In this document: one piece after another, positions 1-8,206 of the stretch
How the letters are laid out: every line of letters begins with the position of its first letter
Numbering within the stretch: position 1 is the stretch's first letter
Assembly (NCBI GenBank): GCA_958296015.1
Contig: CATQIH010000033.1
Coordinates: 1 to 64,000 of the forward strand
DNA length: 64,000 bases
From: Cyclobacteriaceae bacterium
GTDB lineage: Bacteria; Bacteroidota; Bacteroidia; Cytophagales; Cyclobacteriaceae
Direction: 5' to 3'
Made by a program: the position numbers and the translations under genes
Notes under the pieces: model-generated
Database searches by the model: none
The model's input: the letters and a program-made list of their open reading frames with translations, nothing else
What the model was told of the DNA's origin: nothing

Positions 1-1
1 A

Positions 2-919
2 CCATATACTAAATTACAGATTGGCGGCACCTTTCAATACGATACGTATTTGAATGGATACGCTCAAAACGAAGCTACGGGCGTTGCTTATCTGAATAAG
101 GTAGTGCCCGGAAAAAGCCGTATGGTCAATTATGGCATTCATTTTTCACCTATTGTTTATGCTTTCGGAGGTAAGTTAAAATCTTCTGCCACTCTCCGAA
201 CCGACTATCTGCAACGCTACAACAAGGTTCATGTATCGTATCAGTTGGGGGCTTTGTACAAACTAAGCAAAAGGAGTTTGTTGCGGAGTATATTCAGTAC
301 AGGCTACCAGCCTGCCTCTCTGATGCAATACCAGTATGCTGAAAACATAGCAGCCGAATTTCAGGCCGATCTGCACACGCTTGCTTATGAAAGCTACAAC
401 TATGAGATAGGATTCAGGACCAAACCTGTCAACGAACTGTCGGTTGATCTGACTTTGTTTGACAACGAAGGGCGCAGATACAGCGTAGTGGAGCAGGAGG
501 CTCTGGATTTCACCCGCAGAGGCTTTACGCTGAGTACTGCCCTTAGTTTGAGTAAATTTAAGGCAAGAGGTTTTCTAAGCTATTTGTATACCAACGCTTG
601 GAGCGACCAGGTTTCGGAAGCCTTTAAGCTGCATCCGGATATGACGGGAGGAATATCTTCCAGCTATAGCATGTTTCTCAACAAACTGGTAGTTGGTGCT
701 AATGCCTACTTTTACGACCAGTATGTATTTCAAGAACTTGACCGTAACATAGCTTTGCCTGGTAAGACACTGTTAGATTGCAGGATAAGCTACAATATCT
801 TTGGAGAGTATACCATTTATGCTACCGGAAAGAATATACTGTATGATACTGGTAGAGAATTTCCTTATGCAGATCAGGTAGGGCGGACATTTTTAATAGG
901 CGTTGATCTTGTTTTCTGA
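2..919 (+). CDS. TonB-dependent receptor-like outer-membrane protein, C-terminal part (5' end outside window)
   Basis: The reading frame is open from base 2, so the gene starts upstream of the window; only about 305 C-terminal residues are visible. The protein is a run of amphipathic beta strands with aromatic ends and finishes on a terminal Phe, as outer-membrane beta barrels do. The last strands, with a 'GKNILYDTGREFPYADQ'-like stretch, resemble the end of TonB-dependent receptors, where a 'KNLFD..Y' motif precedes the last strand. The plug domain is not visible, so the ligand cannot be inferred. The next gene starts 2 bp after the stop, so the two are probably cotranscribed. The barrel call is firm; receptor rather than another barrel type is likely. 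Confidence 0.7.
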   Translation, partial: PYTKLQIGGTFQYDTYLNGYAQNEATGVAYLNKVVPGKSRMVNYGIHFSPIVYAFGGKLKSSATLRTDYLQRYNKVHVSYQLGALYKLSKRSLLRSIFSTGYQPASLMQYQYAENIAAEFQADLHTLAYESYNYEIGFRTKPVNELSVDLTLFDNEGRRYSVVEQEALDFTRRGFTLSTALSLSKFKARGFLSYLYTNAWSDQVSEAFKLHPDMTGGISSSYSMFLNKLVVGANAYFYDQYVFQELDRNIALPGKTLLDCRISYNIFGEYTIYATGKNILYDTGREFPYADQVGRTFLIGVDLVF

Positions 920-921
920 AA

Positions 922-3558
922 ATGAAAGAATTTTATCCACATAGCATACTATCAGCAAAGCTTGGGAAAAGCATTGGAATAGGGCTGTGGTTGCTTTTTT
1001 GGTTGCCGCTGTTGCATAAAGCCTATGGACAAAGCGTACAGGATAGCATAGCCAGCGTGGAAAAGATCAGAACCATGCTTACCACTTCACAAGAGTATCT
1101 GCAACAGCAAATGCCTGAAGAGAGCATGGTATATGCCGAACATGCGCTGAAAGCATCGCAAGGGATCAACAACTTGTATAAAGCCATGAGCCTCGGACAG
1201 ATCGGACGTTGCTTCCACGATCTGCACAACAATGCTGCGGCCCTGAAATATTACTTCTGGGCAATCAGGATATTCGAAACAAATAATGAGCAGGAAAAAA
1301 TAGCAGACTATTACCGCGAAATAGGGTTGCTTTATATGGAAGAAGATGCTTATAAAAAAGCAAAAGAATATTTACTGCTGTATGATAAGACCAAGAAAAA
1401 AGCCGGAGGTGTAGTTTCCAACCAGACTGAGTTTGTGCGGAATCTGGCGTTCATCAGTTTACAACTGGGAGAATACGAAGAGGCGGTCGCGCTTTACAAG
1501 AGCTTGCGCGACATTTACAGTGCTCAATATGATACGGCGCGTTTGATTGATACCTATGAACAGTTGTCTATGCTGGCCAAGCAGCAGGAGTTGTACGACC
1601 AGGCATTGTTGTTTAGTCATGAGTTGCTTAAAATTTATCAGCGGCAACGGGATGTCGTCAGCATAAGCAATGCTTATAACAACTTAGGGTATTTATACAA
1701 AAAGACCAACAACCTGAAAGATGCCATAGAAAGTTTTAACCAGGCTATTAAGATCAATGAAAGCTATGCGGATAACCAGCCTGATGACCGGCGAACTATT
1801 TTGCTGACCAATATGGGTATAGCGTATACAAACCTGTCTGCATTTCTTAAAGCTAAAGAATATTTTACGGAAGCACTCAAAATCAAAGAACGGCAAGAAG
1901 ACGGGGTAGGAAAAGCACACATCCACAACCATCTGGCTTCCAACTATCTGATTAGCGGAAAGATATCGCTGGCACTCAAAGAAGTGATGAGTGCCGTTGA
2001 ACTGGGGCTGACCTACAACGCCAAAGACGTGCTGGCTACAGGTTATAAGATACTTTCGCTTGTCTATGAAGCGGATAATAATCCGTCTAAGGCCAAGCTG
2101 TTTGCTGAAAAACAGGCAGAAATAAGCGACCAGCTAAATAATGCCAAGAATAATAAGACAAAAGATTACCTTCAGAAACAGATTGCTATAGAAAAGAAAG
2201 AAGATGAAATTAAAGCATTGCTGGTTGAGCAGGAGCAGAACTTAATAGAAAAAGAGCGAAGAGAAAGCGAACTCAAGCTCAAAGAGAAAGAGCTGGCCAT
2301 ATTGAGGCAAGACCAGAAACTCAAAGTAATAGCCTTGCAGAACCAGCGGCTGGAAAAGGATAAAGCTGAGCAGGCATTGGCACTAGCCTACCAGGAACTA
2401 CAGGTAGAAAAGAGAAACAGGGCACTGAGAGAACTGGAGAAATCCAAAGAATTGCAGGAACTGACACTGAATCAGCAGAAGCTTGAGAAGGAAAAACAGG
2501 AAAAAACCATTGCCTTGCTGGAAGCTGACCGCAAACTAAAAGACCAGAAGATTCATGATGAAGTGGCCAGAAGAAAGTATGCCTATGGTATTATCGCACT
2601 TTTTATCCTCATCTTTGGCGTAGCAGGATTTAGCTTCAGGCAAAAGCAAAAGGATAATATAAAACTCAAGAAAAACCAGCTGCTCATCCAGGAACAAAAT
2701 GTACAGCTAATCAGTGGTGAGCAGGAATTGAGAAGCAACATGGTAGCACTTCAGCACACGCAGGAAGTACTGGGCAAGCAAAAGACAACACTTGAGATTG
2801 AGTACCGAAAAACCCAGGAAAGCATAGAGTATGCCAAGAAGATACAGGCATCTATCTTGCCTGGCGAAGAGCAATATCATCAGGTCTTTCAGGATATTTT
2901 TATCATTTACAGACCCAAGGATATCGTGTCGGGAGATTTTTACTGGATATCACAAAGCGGCGATAAAGTGATTGTGGCTGTGGTAGATTGTACAGGGCAC
3001 GGCGTTCCTGGTGCGCTGGTATCGCTGATTGGCAACAACGCCCTGAACGAGGCAATCAACGAAAATGGTATTGTAGATCCGGCGGAAATATTGCAGTATA
3101 TTGATGTTAAAGTTACGCAACAGCTCAACAAAGGAGGCAGAGAGTTGAATGATGGCATGGATTTAGGAATATGTTTGATGGAACCCCTGGATCAGGAGCA
3201 TATCAAGCTTACTTTTGCAGGAGCCAAGAATACATTGTTTGTTATGACAGATGGCAGCCTGGTCACCTTGAAAGGCGACAGAAAATCTATTGGAGGAGCA
3301 AAAGAAAATTTCCGGTTCTCCACACAGGAAATGATACTTAACAGAGGTGACCTGATATATATGACAACGGATGGCTATATTGACCAGGCCAATCCGAAGA
3401 GAGAACGGTTTGGATCAAAAAGATTTAAAGCGATGATTGAAGATATTCATTGTATTGATATCGCCGATCAGAAATGGGTTTTTGAAAAGGCACTGGATGA
3501 TCATCAGTTGGACACAGAACAACGGGATGATATTAACATGATAGGCTTAAGAATATAG
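922..3558 (+). CDS. TPR-repeat membrane protein with C-terminal SpoIIE/PP2C serine phosphatase domain (SiaA-like)
   Basis: This 878-residue protein has a signal peptide (about 1-36), a row of TPR repeats (about 60-400), a long charged coiled coil (about 415-545), one membrane segment (about 552-572), a second coiled coil, and a PP2C-type SpoIIE phosphatase domain (about 633-878). Metal-binding acidic residues are visible: Asp672 in 'SGDFYW', Asp689 in 'VVDCTGHG', Asp817 in 'TTDGY' and Asp869/870 near the end. The TPRs should lie in the periplasm and the phosphatase in the cytoplasm. The next two genes are SiaB- and SiaC-like, so its likely substrate is the phosphorylated SiaC-like protein, as for SiaA in Pseudomonas aeruginosa. 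Domain call firm; substrate inferred from neighbours. Confidence 0.88.
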   Translation: MKEFYPHSILSAKLGKSIGIGLWLLFWLPLLHKAYGQSVQDSIASVEKIRTMLTTSQEYLQQQMPEESMVYAEHALKASQGINNLYKAMSLGQIGRCFHDLHNNAAALKYYFWAIRIFETNNEQEKIADYYREIGLLYMEEDAYKKAKEYLLLYDKTKKKAGGVVSNQTEFVRNLAFISLQLGEYEEAVALYKSLRDIYSAQYDTARLIDTYEQLSMLAKQQELYDQALLFSHELLKIYQRQRDVVSISNAYNNLGYLYKKTNNLKDAIESFNQAIKINESYADNQPDDRRTILLTNMGIAYTNLSAFLKAKEYFTEALKIKERQEDGVGKAHIHNHLASNYLISGKISLALKEVMSAVELGLTYNAKDVLATGYKILSLVYEADNNPSKAKLFAEKQAEISDQLNNAKNNKTKDYLQKQIAIEKKEDEIKALLVEQEQNLIEKERRESELKLKEKELAILRQDQKLKVIALQNQRLEKDKAEQALALAYQELQVEKRNRALRELEKSKELQELTLNQQKLEKEKQEKTIALLEADRKLKDQKIHDEVARRKYAYGIIALFILIFGVAGFSFRQKQKDNIKLKKNQLLIQEQNVQLISGEQELRSNMVALQHTQEVLGKQKTTLEIEYRKTQESIEYAKKIQASILPGEEQYHQVFQDIFIIYRPKDIVSGDFYWISQSGDKVIVAVVDCTGHGVPGALVSLIGNNALNEAINENGIVDPAEILQYIDVKVTQQLNKGGRELNDGMDLGICLMEPLDQEHIKLTFAGAKNTLFVMTDGSLVTLKGDRKSIGGAKENFRFSTQEMILNRGDLIYMTTDGYIDQANPKRERFGSKRFKAMIEDIHCIDIADQKWVFEKALDDHQLDTEQRDDINMIGLRI

Positions 3559-3587
3559 ATATTTGGTGCTCTAAGAACAAAATAGAT

Positions 3588-4130
3588 ATGATATCTGACA
3601 AGAAAATTTTAGACCGTCTGGTAATTATCAAGGATAAGCGGATGCTGATTTCCTATAAAGGCCCCGTCACACCCGAAGTGATGGCCACGATTACAACAGA
3701 CATACAGCAAAAAATTACAGATAATTCAAAAACCTGCAGAAGAGTAATGTCTGTGTTTATTGAACTGGTTCAGAATATTCTGTATTATTCTGTAGAAAAG
3801 ATCGAGTATGCCGGACGCACGGAAAGTGTGGGTATGTTGCAGATTATAGACATGAATAGCTATTACCTGTTTACCTGTGGCAACACAATTACCAAAGCAG
3901 GTACGTACTCGCTGCTCAACACCTGTAGCATCATCAACAACATGAACAAGCTCGAGCTGCGTAAGCTAAAAAGACAGCATCGTCAGCAGCCGGTTGGCAA
4001 AGACAGCAAAGGTGCGGGTTTTGGCCTGGTGCAAGTGGCTATATTATCAGGGTATCCACTCGATATATACATACACGATGTCAACAGCGAGTATTCTTTT
4101 TATACATTGGGGGTTAGAATCAATAAATAG
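3588..4130 (+). CDS. SiaB family protein kinase (GHKL-type)
   Basis: This 180-residue protein has a histidine-kinase-like ATPase fold: an N-box with Glu59 and Asn63 in 'IELVQNILYYS', and a glycine-rich lid 'SKGAGFGLVQVA' near residues 140-152. These are the features of SiaB-family kinases, which phosphorylate SiaC on a threonine. It lies 29 bp after the SiaA-like phosphatase and 4 bp before the SiaC-like gene, completing a kinase/phosphatase/substrate set. It has no signal peptide or membrane segment and should be cytoplasmic. Family assignment rests on motif and context; the kinase activity is not shown by sequence alone. Confidence 0.85.
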   Translation: MISDKKILDRLVIIKDKRMLISYKGPVTPEVMATITTDIQQKITDNSKTCRRVMSVFIELVQNILYYSVEKIEYAGRTESVGMLQIIDMNSYYLFTCGNTITKAGTYSLLNTCSIINNMNKLELRKLKRQHRQQPVGKDSKGAGFGLVQVAILSGYPLDIYIHDVNSEYSFYTLGVRINK

Positions 4131-4134
4131 ACAT

Positions 4135-4527
4135 ATGGAAAAGACTAAATTAACAGATTTGGAGATAACAGGAGAAAAAGGCACTTTTTTCGTGCCTCAT
4201 ATCCGTTTTGAGGCATCAGGTCAATGCCTGATGGAAGGAGAGTCTTACCTGGAAAACACATGGGAGTTTTATCATCATCTGTTGGAATGGTTGAAAAACT
4301 ACACTGAAACCTGTCAGCCTATTGTGTTTGACTTCAAACTGACCTACTTCAACACAAGTTCATCCAAAGGCATCCTGGAGATTCTACAGTTTCTCAAAGA
4401 GTACGAAGACAAAGGTTATGAACTCACCGTCAATTGGTACTATCCGGAAGATGATGAAGATATTCTGGAGGAAGCCGAAGATTTTATAGAAGACACCCAA
4501 CTAAATATCCACCTGATCGCTTATTGA
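4135..4527 (+). CDS. SiaC family regulatory phosphoprotein (DUF1987)
   Basis: This 130-residue acidic protein matches the SiaC/DUF1987 family: 'TYFNTSSSKGIL' (about 70-81) corresponds to the region phosphorylated in P. aeruginosa SiaC, making Thr74 the expected phosphosite. The reading frame is open from 3994, but the ATG at 4135, 4 bp after the kinase stop, gives the family's usual length of about 125-130 residues; the longer version would overlap the kinase by over 130 bp. In Pseudomonas, unphosphorylated SiaC binds and activates the diguanylate cyclase SiaD. No cyclase follows here, so the target is unknown. Confidence 0.87.
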   Translation: MEKTKLTDLEITGEKGTFFVPHIRFEASGQCLMEGESYLENTWEFYHHLLEWLKNYTETCQPIVFDFKLTYFNTSSSKGILEILQFLKEYEDKGYELTVNWYYPEDDEDILEEAEDFIEDTQLNIHLIAY

Positions 4528-4620
4528 TTTACCTGCTTGTAGGATTGATGATATTTGCCTGCCAATAAGCTGCGATTAACAAGAAAAGGAGCAATTTTAC
4601 ATTTAAGATAAAGATTTTGT

Positions 4621-5766
4621 ATGGCGCAATACGTAAGGTCGCTGGATGGTATACGTGCCATTGCTGTTATTCTGGTGATGCTGTTTCATTATCGTATTTA
4701 TGATTTTGGATCGGCAGGAGTAGGCGTTGGTTGGATTGGCGTTCAGCTATTTTTTGTGCTGTCCGGGTTTCTCATTACCCGCATTCTGCTGGAAGATAAA
4801 CATACTGATTTTAAGTTTTATCTGAAAAGATTCTACTGGCGCAGATCGCTGCGTATCTTTCCGCTTTATTTTGGCTATCTGGCAGCTATCTCGCTGTTAT
4901 TCTTTGCGACCCGGCAACCCTCTTTTCTGGGTGATATGCTTCCCTTTTTGTACACCTATACTTTCAATTTTACCCGGCTGTTTCCCGACTGGCAACACAG
5001 TCCTTTGTATACACACTTATGGTCATTGTCAGTGGAGGAGCAATTCTACCTGTTTTGGCCTTTTCTGATTTATATGTGCTCACAGAAGCAACTCAAAGTA
5101 GCCATCATTATCATTTTGATAGGATGCTTCATCTTCCGATTTGGATTTGGGTATTACCTGCTTCATTATAGTAACCTGCACACAGAGGCCGCCGGTGAGG
5201 CTCTTTACTGGTTTACACTAAGTCACCTGGATGCTTTTGCCATAGGCGGTGCGATCCCTGTCTTCCGGTTACACGAAAAAATACCAAAGCCTGGCAAGTG
5301 GCTGATAGGCTCTGTGGTGGTGCTTGCTATGGCCTGTGGGCTGAATGCTTGGGCACTAAGCGGCCATCAACCCAACTTCGACTTCTCTAGCCTGGGGTTG
5401 CCAATAGGAGGGATGGGCTACAAGCAATATGTATGGTCTTATACGCTGTTAAATACATTTTTTGCCTTGCTTGTTTTATACCTGCTTACCCGAAAAAACA
5501 GCAAAGGATTTCTTACACATCCAATCATGGTTTCTATTGGAAGAGTATCTTACGGTATCTATCTTTTTCACTGGGCCATACTGGCAGCTTTTAGCGTATT
5601 GGTAGAAAAACTGCCCTTCATAGTGCCCAGTATTATATTGTTTGTCACCTACTTTCTGATTGTTTATGGCGTAGCCCTTTTGAGCTTTAACTATTACGAA
5701 AAGATTTTTCTCAAGCTTAAAGACCATGTCTTTACCAAAAAAAAGGACAGTAAAGCCCCTTTATAA
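4621..5766 (+). CDS. acyltransferase 3 family membrane protein (OafA/YrhL-like)
   Basis: This 381-residue protein has about ten hydrophobic spans typical of integral membrane acyltransferases that put acetyl or other acyl groups on O-antigen, peptidoglycan or exopolysaccharide. Family marks are the N-terminal 'SLDGIRAIAVILVMLFHYR' with the conserved His23, a basic loop 'KRFYWRRSLRIFPLY' (about 69-83), and 'WSLSVEEQFYLFWP' near residue 140. No periplasmic SGNH domain is attached. It stands alone after a 93-bp gap from the SiaC-like gene and converges on the metallophosphoesterase. The acceptor molecule cannot be told from sequence. Confidence 0.85.
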   Translation: MAQYVRSLDGIRAIAVILVMLFHYRIYDFGSAGVGVGWIGVQLFFVLSGFLITRILLEDKHTDFKFYLKRFYWRRSLRIFPLYFGYLAAISLLFFATRQPSFLGDMLPFLYTYTFNFTRLFPDWQHSPLYTHLWSLSVEEQFYLFWPFLIYMCSQKQLKVAIIIILIGCFIFRFGFGYYLLHYSNLHTEAAGEALYWFTLSHLDAFAIGGAIPVFRLHEKIPKPGKWLIGSVVVLAMACGLNAWALSGHQPNFDFSSLGLPIGGMGYKQYVWSYTLLNTFFALLVLYLLTRKNSKGFLTHPIMVSIGRVSYGIYLFHWAILAAFSVLVEKLPFIVPSIILFVTYFLIVYGVALLSFNYYEKIFLKLKDHVFTKKKDSKAPL

Positions 5767-5790
5767 ATCTAACAACACATAAAACAAAGC

Positions 5791-6765
5791 TTATTTTTTT
5801 CGCAGGGTAAACAAAGCTATCTCTCCACGGCAATTGAACCTGATCGGGAGACCGGAAGTGCCGCAACCGGCACTGGTGTATCCCAGCATATTACCTTCTT
5901 TCCAAAAATTAGAAACCAGGTGTTTACCTTTGTTCAAGTGAGAAATCAAAGGCGCGCCCGAAGGCAGGCATACCTGTCCGGCATGAGTATGACCACACAG
6001 ATAGAGACTATACTGATTTTCCGCCGCCTCTTTGTAGAGTTCCGGACTGTGAATCAGAGCGATTTTGAAGCCGGTTTCTTGCGTACGCAGGGTTTCTGCC
6101 ATTTTGTTGGTATAATAAGCATAAGGATCATCCGTGCCGGTAATGATCAACTGTTCTGAGCCTCTTTTGATGTAAGTTGTTTCGTTGGTGAGCACGGTCA
6201 TGCCCATTTCTTCCAATGCTTCCACTGCCTGGTGCGTATCATGGTTGCCCAAAGTGGCATATATACCATCGCGGGCATGGATCGCCTGCGCAATTTGGCT
6301 AAGTGGTTGCACAACCTGGGCACCGTAAGCCCCATAACTTCCCAGGCGATAATCGCCGGTAAATACACACATATCATATTCTAGTGCTGCAATCATACGG
6401 CAGATAACATGTTCGAGCCCCGGCAGACAGTCGATATGTGGGTCTGATATATGCAAAATTTTATACCCATCGAAGCTTTGCGGTAGATTGTCAAAATAAA
6501 GCTCATGCTGCTTCAGCGATATATTCAGAGCATTTTTATAACCTCTATCATAAATTCCGATGGTCTTAAGCCCAGCAGTAAGATAGGGAATCAGATGATC
6601 GAGGAGCGTGAAACGGCCTGTGGCTTTTGCTTTTTCACTTACTTTATTAAAGCGCAGGGCTTCCAATTTCCTACGGTTAGAAAGCCATTCCTTGCGTACG
6701 TTACTGTGGATAGAATCAGGCGCAACCGCTGGTATATCCATATAATTGACTAAAGACATATTCAT
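5791..6765 (-). CDS. metallophosphoesterase (calcineurin-like, YaeI-type)
   Basis: This 324-residue protein carries the full set of calcineurin-like phosphoesterase motifs in order: 'HISDPHID', 'TGDYR', 'GNHDTH', 'IALIHSPE' and 'CGHTHAGQ', which bind two metal ions. The spacing and final 'GHTHAGQ' resemble the YaeI/YkuE group, which includes UDP-2,3-diacylglucosamine hydrolases and phospholipid phosphodiesterases; the substrate is open. The reading frame runs to a TTG at 6780, but the ATG at 6765 is preferred (6759 is also possible). There is no clear N-terminal membrane anchor, unlike many YaeI proteins. It is convergent with the acyltransferase, 24 bp apart. Confidence 0.83.
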   Translation of the reverse strand: MNMSLVNYMDIPAVAPDSIHSNVRKEWLSNRRKLEALRFNKVSEKAKATGRFTLLDHLIPYLTAGLKTIGIYDRGYKNALNISLKQHELYFDNLPQSFDGYKILHISDPHIDCLPGLEHVICRMIAALEYDMCVFTGDYRLGSYGAYGAQVVQPLSQIAQAIHARDGIYATLGNHDTHQAVEALEEMGMTVLTNETTYIKRGSEQLIITGTDDPYAYYTNKMAETLRTQETGFKIALIHSPELYKEAAENQYSLYLCGHTHAGQVCLPSGAPLISHLNKGKHLVSNFWKEGNMLGYTSAGCGTSGLPIRFNCRGEIALFTLRKK

Positions 6766-6876
6766 TGTTTGATAACACAAAAAACAAAGACATTGCTTTG
6801 TTAAACTTGATAGGCTATGTCAAAAAATGTGCAATTTTGATCACAAATAGGAATGTGTTTGTAAGCAAGACAAAAT

Positions 6877-6910
6877 AAAAGCGCAATACTCATAGAATAC
6901 TGCGCTTTTT
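6877..6910 (-). terminator. rho-independent terminator after tRNA-Leu
   Basis: A perfect 9-bp inverted repeat, AAAAGCGCA and TGCGCTTTT, is separated by a 15-base loop. Read on the - strand, the GCGCA/TGCGC core is followed by a T-rich run (TTTTATTTTG), as expected of an intrinsic terminator. It lies 43 bp downstream of the tRNA-Leu 3' end and upstream of the metallophosphoesterase start, so it should separate the two transcripts. Confidence 0.65.
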
Positions 6911-6952
6911 GTCAAATTTCAACGTCTTAAATAATAAACCTTTGAAGGTATG

Positions 6953-7036
6953 TGCTAAAGGTGGGAGTCGAACCCACACGAGAAAACTCTCACACGCCCC
7001 TGAAACGTGCGCGTCTACCAATTCCGCCACTCCAGC
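6953..7036 (-). tRNA. tRNA-Leu (anticodon CAG)
   Basis: Read on the - strand, 84 bases fold as a class II tRNA. The acceptor stem GCTGGAG pairs with CTTTAGC (two G-T pairs) and the discriminator base is A. The anticodon loop TTCAGGG gives CAG (codon CUG). There is a long variable arm (GAGAGTTTTCTC) and a T-arm GTGGG-TTCGACT-CCCAC. The 3' CCA is not encoded, so it must be added after transcription. It is the only tRNA seen in the window. Confidence 0.95.
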
Positions 7037-7046
7037 ATTAGTCTTA

Positions 7047-7077
7047 CAAATATGAATTAGTTTTTACTTTCTTACAA
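7047..7077 (-). promoter_or_regulatory. candidate promoter of tRNA-Leu
   Basis: On the - strand a TTG (7075-7077) is followed after 20 bases by CATATTTG (7047-7054), which matches the Bacteroidota -7 element TAnnTTTG at all but the first base, with the usual -33/-7 spacing. The box ends 10 bases before the mature tRNA start. Pattern match only. Confidence 0.4.
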
Positions 7078-7117
7078 TGGTAAAGCTTAAAATTTATAGA
7101 ATAAAACTTACAGATGA

Positions 7118-7134
7118 ACTGACAATGAGTCAGT
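7118..7134. repeat. perfect short inverted repeat at the stop codon of the 7130 gene
   Basis: ACTGAC-AATGA-GTCAGT is a perfect 6-bp stem with a 5-base loop covering the stop codon of the unknown gene that ends at 7130. There is no T-run after it on the - strand, so it is at best a weak transcript end or 3' stabilising hairpin. Confidence 0.3.
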
Positions 7135-7669
7135 GAAAGAGCTTTTGCAGACATATCCACAGGCTTTTCTTTTTATATGGGTCATCTGCCAGTTGCTGTA
7201 GCGTATCTGCCAGCAGTATTTGCCTATCCGTATCGTCAGTACTCACGGCATACTTCGTAAAATACCGGCATATAGGCCATGCAGGCACAGTAGCACCAAA
7301 GGAGATTAGTGTAGTAAAAGAAGTTTTCTCCAGTGCCCGGATCAGCGCATCAGGAGTAATGTTGTTTTGCGCTATGTTCACCAGCCTGATGTCATCTATA
7401 GAAAGATGGACAGATTTCAGGATATTTATCAGCAGTTGCAAATTTTCCTGCCTGATCGGCCCGTCACCATCTTCTTCCACCAGGGCCAGTATCTTTTTTC
7501 TGTTTTCTCCCATAGCGGCAAGCTCAATCGTGGGTTCTTCTAGGGGAGCCGCTGCCGCCTTGTCATCCTGTAATGCAGCAATGATGTGCTCGCAGGCTGG
7601 TTCTTCCGGCACGTAGACAGGCTCTGTGATCAACAGATGTAAAAAGCCCAGGTCTTGATCTTCCTCCAT
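7130..7669 (-). CDS. hypothetical protein
   Basis: This 179-residue soluble protein is not recognised with confidence. It has an acidic, Ala/Pro-rich N-terminal half and a compact C-terminal half (about 90-179) ending in 'DPYKKKSLWICLQKLF'. That ending loosely recalls small proteins with a 'K..LW..L...F' tail, such as the polymerase III psi type, but the match is too weak for a call. A GTG at 7675 overlaps the thioesterase stop by four bases and is an alternative start; the ATG at 7669 is chosen as the more usual codon. It is the last gene of a pcm-thioesterase-unknown operon, so it is probably translationally coupled. Confidence 0.65.
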   Translation of the reverse strand: MEEDQDLGFLHLLITEPVYVPEEPACEHIIAALQDDKAAAAPLEEPTIELAAMGENRKKILALVEEDGDGPIRQENLQLLINILKSVHLSIDDIRLVNIAQNNITPDALIRALEKTSFTTLISFGATVPAWPICRYFTKYAVSTDDTDRQILLADTLQQLADDPYKKKSLWICLQKLFH

Positions 7670-7671
7670 GA

Positions 7672-8199
7672 TCACTTGCTTTTGATGTCAAAAATAGATT
7701 TCAGTTCGTGTGCATCTTCGGGTTTCATCCTTCCGGCCAATACCAGCCTGAGTTGTCGCCTGCGCAGCGCACTCTCATACAACGACTTTTCCTCTGCTGT
7801 TTCCGGAACCAATTCCGGCACCCTGATCTTGTTTCCTTCCAGGTCGACGGCTACCATAGTGAAGAATGCCCGGTGGCTTTCTACAACCTTCCGGTTGGGC
7901 ACGTCTTCTGCCACTACTTCAATATGTACTTCCATAGAGCTGTTGAAGGCGCGGGTGATTTTAGCCTTGAGCGTTACTACATTCCCGATTTTAATCGGTT
8001 GTGAGAAAGATACATTATCTACGGAAGCAGTCACTACAAAAGCGTTGGCGTGTTTTTGTGCGGTAATCGCCGCTACAATATCCATCCAATACAGCAATCG
8101 CCCTCCCATCAAACCATTCAGGCCGTTGGTGTCATTTGGGAAAACCATCTCTGTCATCGTCGTATAAGACACGCTGACCGGTTTACTTGTTTGCATCAT
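7672..8199 (-). CDS. acyl-CoA thioesterase (hotdog fold)
   Basis: This 175-residue protein has the single hotdog domain of acyl-CoA thioesterases: 'NGLNGLMGGRLLYWMD' carries the helix and the acidic residue of the active site, and 'VTASVDNVSFSQPIKIGNVV' is the central beta sheet. It should hydrolyse acyl-CoA to free fatty acid and CoA in the cytoplasm. The frame is open to 8247, but that would overlap pcm; the ATG at 8199 lies 7 bp after the pcm stop and is preferred (a second ATG follows directly). A tail after about residue 130 is rich in charged residues. Chain-length preference cannot be predicted. Confidence 0.87.
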   Translation of the reverse strand: MMQTSKPVSVSYTTMTEMVFPNDTNGLNGLMGGRLLYWMDIVAAITAQKHANAFVVTASVDNVSFSQPIKIGNVVTLKAKITRAFNSSMEVHIEVVAEDVPNRKVVESHRAFFTMVAVDLEGNKIRVPELVPETAEEKSLYESALRRRQLRLVLAGRMKPEDAHELKSIFDIKSK

Positions 8200-8206
8200 A
8201 TGTTTA

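Noticed and set aside
3994-4134. Upstream extension of the SiaC-like frame
   Set aside because: It would overlap the kinase gene; the ATG at 4135 gives the family's normal length.
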